Assembly (NCBI RefSeq): GCF_900176515.1
Contig: NZ_FWXV01000019.1
Span: forward strand, 35,976-99,975
Length of the DNA stretch: 64,000 nt
Direction: 5' to 3'
Source of the DNA: Kibdelosporangium aridum
Lineage (GTDB): Bacteria > Actinomycetota > Actinomycetes > Mycobacteriales > Pseudonocardiaceae
The notes beneath the pieces were generated by a model. That model made no database searches and was not told the origin of the DNA. It was given only the letters and a program-made list of their open reading frames with translations. The translations under genes were made by a program, and so were the position numbers. Below, in pieces: positions 59,877 through 64,000 of this stretch. Every line of letters begins with the position of its first letter. Position 1 is the stretch's first letter.

Positions 59877-60071
59877 TCATCGAGGATCACCCGCTTCGGT
59901 GCGCGGGCGTCTGTGGGTGTCTCGGGTGGGGACACCATGTTCGCGCAGTGTGGTCAGCACGGTGGTGTGGGCAACGCCCAGGTGTCGGCCGACTTGCGCC
60001 AGGGATCAGCAGAGGTTGTAGAGGTGGATGGCGTCGTCGACCCGGTTGGGCGAAAGGCCGCGGCGGCGCAT
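59877..60071 (-). pseudogene. Helix-turn-helix fragment with an in-frame TGA
   Basis: The minus strand encodes MRRRGLSPNRVDDAIHLYNL, Cys, TGA, SLAQVGRHLGVAHTTVLTTL, REHGVPTRDTHRR and a final stop. The helix-turn-helix resembles the C-terminal DNA-binding tail of serine recombinases or transposon regulators, where Trp usually occupies the position of the TGA. It has lost its upstream domain. Confidence 0.55.
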
Positions 60072-60238
60072 CGGCACGCCGTGCCGGTGGAGAACGTTAA
60101 GACTGAGAGCACAAGTAACACCATTCACAAGGACGATGTGGACCAGCTCGGTGGGAGCGTCCGGTGGGCCCGGAAACGGCACCCGGGCGTCATCAGCGAG
60201 TTGGTCATGCTCCACCCAAGCAGCTTGGTGAGCACGCA

Positions 60239-60444
60239 AGCGACCCCAGTTTCGGGGATGCGCGGATCACGCCGGAGAAGCTCGATCAGTTCAAGGACGC
60301 GTTGCGGGCGTTCGCGGTGGAGCTCGCGAGCGGCCAGGGCAACTGGGGCGACGAGGAGGCGGTCGCGGTCCAGTTGAAGAAGCGCAAGCTGACCCGGGCA
60401 ACTTCGTCGACACCTACTCGGTGGCGGCCCGACTGCAGGCCTGA
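60239..60444 (+). pseudogene. Small gene fragment with a frameshift
   Basis: The plus strand encodes ARITPEKLDQFKDALRAFAV, ELASGQGNWGDEEAVAVQLK and KRKLTRA, then a shift to FVDTYSVAARLQA-stop. The end looks natural, and the start is missing. I do not recognise the family. It is a short helical polar protein of the size of ESX-like or integrative-element accessory proteins. Confidence 0.45.
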
Positions 60445-61190
60445 ACACATCGTCGCCGGTGCCACCTGGTACTTTCGGGAGCGATCGTCGATCTGGCCAG
60501 CGTCGATGATGGTCCGCAGTGGACGTAAATGTCTATTGTGGATGGTGCTGACCGTCGCGTATGCGCGTGCTGAAGGTGATCGGGGCGCACGGGGCCCGCA
60601 TTCCCAGGTGTTCTCTGCCAGTGCGACCACGGCCGGGATCCTGTGGCGAGTTGGGCCGATCGCGTTGGCATTCGGCAAGCTGACGAAGCAGAGAAGGCCC
60701 CGGGGACGCGCGGCGCCTTCCTGTTGGGCGGCCGTCAGCGTCCTCGGTGTTCGGCACGCCAGAGATCATATCGGGCATCAGGTGCATCTCAAGATCAGGA
60801 GTTACACCACTCGTTCCAGTGTCATGCTGGTCATGAGTGTCATCGTGGGTCCGACATTCCTGGTCGGTCCGCTGAACGCTAATCGACGACTTTACGTTCG
60901 AGGGCGGATGGCTCTGAGCGGAGCGTTGTCGGCGGTATTCGACGGTGTTAGCTTGCGGGTGGGTTTTGGTCGTTGTGTTTAAGGGGTTCTGGTCGGTGTG
61001 TAGGTCCGTTCGGGTGTTCCAGTTGGATTGATCATCCATCGGACCTGCCTGTTGTGAGTTTGCCGTGACTAATTGCTCTGGATGGAGTCTTTGCCGGGAT
61101 CTGCTCCTGGGCCAAGCTTCCTAGGTCAGGGTGGGATGTGCGTGGCGTCGGGGCTGCGCGTGAAATCGGGCCAGGGGGTCCTTCGACGTC
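60445..61190. other. No gene recognised; upstream region of the LamG gene
   Basis: About 750 bases have no convincing coding sequence on either strand and lower GC in the second half. The last 20-30 bases contain AGGGGGT, which serves as the ribosome-binding site for the next gene. Confidence 0.55.
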
Positions 61191-64000
61191 ATGGTGCGCC
61201 ACAAGTTGGTGCGCGGCTTGAGGCTGCGCACATTTTCCGCGTGTGTTGGTGTTCTGTTGGGTGTGTCGGTGTTGTCGGTGCCTGTGGCGTCAGCGAAGTT
61301 TGCTGAGCAGGTGGTCACGCGGGCTGCTGATGAGGCGTCGGCGTCGGCGGCTGCGCGTAAGCAGGGTTCCGCGGTCGAGGTGGAAGATCGCACGTCGGAG
61401 ACGACGCGGGTGGTTGCTGAGCCTGATGGGTCGTTTTCGATGGAGCAGTCTGTGCTTCCGGAGCGGGTGCGTCGTGGTGACCAGTGGGTTGGCGTGGATA
61501 CGGGCTTGCAGACTCGGCCGGACGGGCTGGTGGTGCCGAAGGCGACGGTGTCTGATGTGGTGTTCTCCGGTGGGGGAACGGGTCCGTTGGTGCGGATTGC
61601 CTCGGGCGGCGCGGTGATGGCGTTGAGTTGGCGCGGTGTGTTGCCCAAGCCTGTGTTGGCAGGGGATTCCGTGACGTATCAGGATGTGTTGCCGGGTGTG
61701 GATTTGCGGGTTCGGGCGACGTTGCTGGGTTTCGGTCATGACTTGGTGGTGAAAACGCCTGCTGCGGCGGCGAATCCGGCGTTGCGGAAGATCTCATTCG
61801 ATCTGGCCACGACTGGTGCGACAGTGTCGGTGGACGAGCATGGCAACAGCAAGGTGGTGGACGCGAGCGGGAAGTTGGTGTTTTACGCGTCGCCGCCGAG
61901 GATGCGGGAAACCCCTGCTGTGAAGGCGAAGGGGCACGAGCAACCGCCGGCGAAGTCGGCTCCGGTGGGTCTTCAGGTGGCGGGTGGCGAGTTGTCGTTG
62001 GTGCCGGATACTGGGCTGATGACCGATCCGGACGCGGGGTTTCCGTTGGTGATCGATCCGGATTGGAGCGAGACGACGTCGTTCCAGTCGGGGTGGACGT
62101 TGGTGCGTAAGGCGTTGCCGAACGATGCGCATTTCAACATCGCTGCTCGGGATGAGGACGAGCGTGTGCTGGGTGTGGTGCGGGTGGGGCGTGCGCCTGA
62201 CTGGCCGGCGCAGTGGATTGATCGGTCGTTGTTCCGGTTCGATACCCGGTGGGTTGCTGGTGCGCGGATTGATCACGCGCGGATCCAGTTGTTCCAGTTG
62301 TGGAAGAACTCTGACTCGTGTAACCCGGCGGATGTCGCGCCGATGGAGGTGCGCAAGACCGGTGAGATCGGCCCGTCGACGACCTGGAACAATCAGCCTG
62401 CGTGGGGCTCGGTGCTCGATTCGATCCAGTCGATATCCAAGCTGGGTAAGTGTGATCCGAAGTGGGAGAGTTTGACGGTGACTTCGGCGGTCCAGGAGAC
62501 CGCGGATGCCCGGCAGGACAACGTCACACTGGGGATCAAGGCGACTGACGCGGACGAGGCGTCCGCGAACCCCAACGGGTGGAAGCGGTTTGAGAACGCG
62601 CTGAAGGACAATCAGCCGTATTTCCCGAAGTTGTGGATGAAGTACAACCATGCGCCGTATGCGCCGAGTGAGCTGTCGACGGATCCGCCTTTGCCCGCGC
62701 CGTGTTTCCACTGCGCTGGTGTGTCCTATGTGAACAATGATCGGATATTGCTGAAGGCGCGGGTCACTGATCCGAATGGTGGGCAGGTTCGGGCGATCTG
62801 GGACATCGCGACGATCGGTATCCGGGAGCAGTGGCTGGCCAGTGGTTCGGTGTTCGGGACAGAGGTCGTGCTGGGGCGGCACCAGCAGGGGACGTTCACC
62901 TGGAGTGTGCGCAGTAACGATGGTCTGTTGGACGGCCCGACGGTGCAGGGGTCGACATTCGCGGTTGACCGTGTTGGTCCTGACAAGGCGCCGACCGTGA
63001 CGGCTGATCTGTATCAGGCGGACAACGCGTGGTACGGCGGTGTGGGGGTGCCGGGAGCGTTCCGGTTCGACCCGAGCGGTGTGCCTGATGTGGACAGATA
63101 TCGGTATTGGTTCACTGGCGGCAATCCTGTTGAGGTCAATGCGGTGACGTTGGGTGGTGGGGCCTCGGTGCTCGCGGCGCCACCGAAGGACGGCCCGATG
63201 GCGTTGTTTGTGCAGAGCGTGGACCGTGCGGGACGCCCCAGTGCCACCACGGAGTACCACTTCAACGTTCGGCCGGGCAATGGTCCGAAGGCGAACTGGC
63301 CATTGGACGGCAACGCGAAGGATGAGGCGTTGATGGGCCAGCGGGACGGCACGGTGGTCGGTGACGTGACTTGGACTCCAGGGGCGTCTGGGGCAGCGGC
63401 GAGGTTCACGGCTGCGGGTGGGCATATCACCGCGGCGAACACTGTCCGTACCGATGAGGGTTTCTCGGTCGCGGCGTGGGTGAGGCTCGACCGGGCGGAC
63501 GTGAAGTCCTATGCGGTGGTGAGTCAGGACGGCCAGAACACGTGCGGGTTGTGCCTGTCGTATGAGGGCGGGACCAAGAGTTGGGCGTTCGTCGTGCCGC
63601 ACCAGGACTCGGAGAGGCCACAGATCAAACCCGCCGTCGTGCGCGCCCCCGCCGCTCACCATGGTGGTCAGTGGATACACCTTGTCGGTGTCTACGACCG
63701 CGCTGAGGGCCGGATTCGGCTGTACGTCAACGGTTCGTACGTCGGCGAGGACCAGCGGTTCCCGTCAATGAACGCCACCGGGCTGCTGCGGATCGGTCAT
63801 CAGATGGGCAGTGTTCCCAACCAGTTCGAGGGCGCGATTGACGACGTGCGGGTCTATGACCGGGTGCTGAGCACGGACGCGGTCCGAGCTTTGGTGGCCA
63901 AGGACGACATCCAAGCCGCGCATTGGCGGTTTGACGAGGAGTCGGGCAACACGGCGAGCAACGCGGTCGAGGGCGGCGACGCCGCTGTGCTGCGCGGCGG
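61191..64000 (+). CDS. Large secreted protein with a LamG-like domain, 5' part only
   Basis: At least 936 residues are read from ATG 61191 with no stop before the window ends. A signal peptide (VRHKLVRGLRLRTFSACVGV then LLGVSVLSVPVASA) is followed by an N-terminal region of ~300 residues common to giant actinobacterial surface proteins (TYQDVLPGVDLRVRAT, GLMTDPDAGFPLVIDPDWSE). A DNRLRE-like beta domain follows (AARDEDERVLGVVRVGR, SLFRFDTRWVAGARI). A spacer with FN3-like strands leads to a LamG/concanavalin-type domain from NWPLDGNAKDEALMGQRDGT to FEGAIDDVRVYDRVLSTDAV, and a second LamG appears to begin at AAHWRFDEESGN. Such proteins often continue into Rhs/YD repeats or more LamG domains. The role is probably at the cell surface. 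Confidence 0.88.
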   Translation, partial: MVRHKLVRGLRLRTFSACVGVLLGVSVLSVPVASAKFAEQVVTRAADEASASAAARKQGSAVEVEDRTSETTRVVAEPDGSFSMEQSVLPERVRRGDQWVGVDTGLQTRPDGLVVPKATVSDVVFSGGGTGPLVRIASGGAVMALSWRGVLPKPVLAGDSVTYQDVLPGVDLRVRATLLGFGHDLVVKTPAAAANPALRKISFDLATTGATVSVDEHGNSKVVDASGKLVFYASPPRMRETPAVKAKGHEQPPAKSAPVGLQVAGGELSLVPDTGLMTDPDAGFPLVIDPDWSETTSFQSGWTLVRKALPNDAHFNIAARDEDERVLGVVRVGRAPDWPAQWIDRSLFRFDTRWVAGARIDHARIQLFQLWKNSDSCNPADVAPMEVRKTGEIGPSTTWNNQPAWGSVLDSIQSISKLGKCDPKWESLTVTSAVQETADARQDNVTLGIKATDADEASANPNGWKRFENALKDNQPYFPKLWMKYNHAPYAPSELSTDPPLPAPCFHCAGVSYVNNDRILLKARVTDPNGGQVRAIWDIATIGIREQWLASGSVFGTEVVLGRHQQGTFTWSVRSNDGLLDGPTVQGSTFAVDRVGPDKAPTVTADLYQADNAWYGGVGVPGAFRFDPSGVPDVDRYRYWFTGGNPVEVNAVTLGGGASVLAAPPKDGPMALFVQSVDRAGRPSATTEYHFNVRPGNGPKANWPLDGNAKDEALMGQRDGTVVGDVTWTPGASGAAARFTAAGGHITAANTVRTDEGFSVAAWVRLDRADVKSYAVVSQDGQNTCGLCLSYEGGTKSWAFVVPHQDSERPQIKPAVVRAPAAHHGGQWIHLVGVYDRAEGRIRLYVNGSYVGEDQRFPSMNATGLLRIGHQMGSVPNQFEGAIDDVRVYDRVLSTDAVRALVAKDDIQAAHWRFDEESGNTASNAVEGGDAAVLRG

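Overview
The window is high-GC actinobacterial DNA. GTG starts are common, genes overlap by 1-4 bases as GTGA or ATGA, and the order parA - scpA - scpB - rluB - (insert) - cmk - plsC-like - der matches the mycobacterial Rv1708-Rv1713 neighbourhood. A SARP regulator, a DasR-type chitinase promoter and many TPR/NB-ARC and NACHT proteins suggest a filamentous actinomycete. Pseudonocardiales is my best guess, but it is an inference from style and not proven.

Region 1 (1-9.7 kb) is mostly chromosomal. It holds the tail of an L-serine dehydratase, a FadR-type regulator, a three-gene unit on the minus strand (OmpR regulator, sensor kinase, DUF4153/4173 membrane protein), a secreted beta-propeller-like protein and ilvD. 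After ilvD come two abutting, near-duplicate tRNA genes (anticodons TCG and TGT) that lead directly into a 788-residue orphan protein.

Region 2 (9.7-28.9 kb) is the core block: xerD, an ArsR regulator, parA, a small DNA-partition-linked protein, scpA, scpB, rluB, and a reductase-deaminase fusion with its domains in reversed RibD order. An accessory insert of about 9.5 kb follows (GH18 chitinase with two DasR-like sites, a NACHT NTPase, a SARP regulator, an FAD oxidoreductase and an acetyltransferase). Then cmk, a plsC-like acyltransferase, der and tRNA-Pro(GGG) close the block.

Region 3 (28.9-45.7 kb) is an integration island. A tyrosine integrase sits beside tRNA-Pro, followed by a SNF2-type helicase, a DUF6247/RelE-like toxin-antitoxin pair, and a graveyard of related DDE transposase elements: two nearly intact ISs, a 243-bp MITE-like deletion derivative, internally deleted copies, solo ends and one IS110. 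The last part is less disturbed: a methyltransferase, a NarL-type two-component system and a CPBP protease, then IS debris.

Region 4 (45.7-60.4 kb) mixes defence-like and phage-derived genes. It has an NB-ARC/TPR protein with a diverged second copy of its 5' end, a small secreted protein, several truncated genes, and a remnant siphovirus head-tail cassette on the minus strand (head closure, gp10-like, tail terminator, tail tube, small downstream genes). An opposite-strand STAS/anti-sigma pair is inserted in that cassette. Next come an orphan 466-residue protein convergent with a PIN-domain protein, an S1-domain protein between 35-bp direct repeats, and pseudogenes.

Region 5 (61.2 kb to the end) is the 5' part of a very large secreted protein with a LamG-like domain; it runs off the window.
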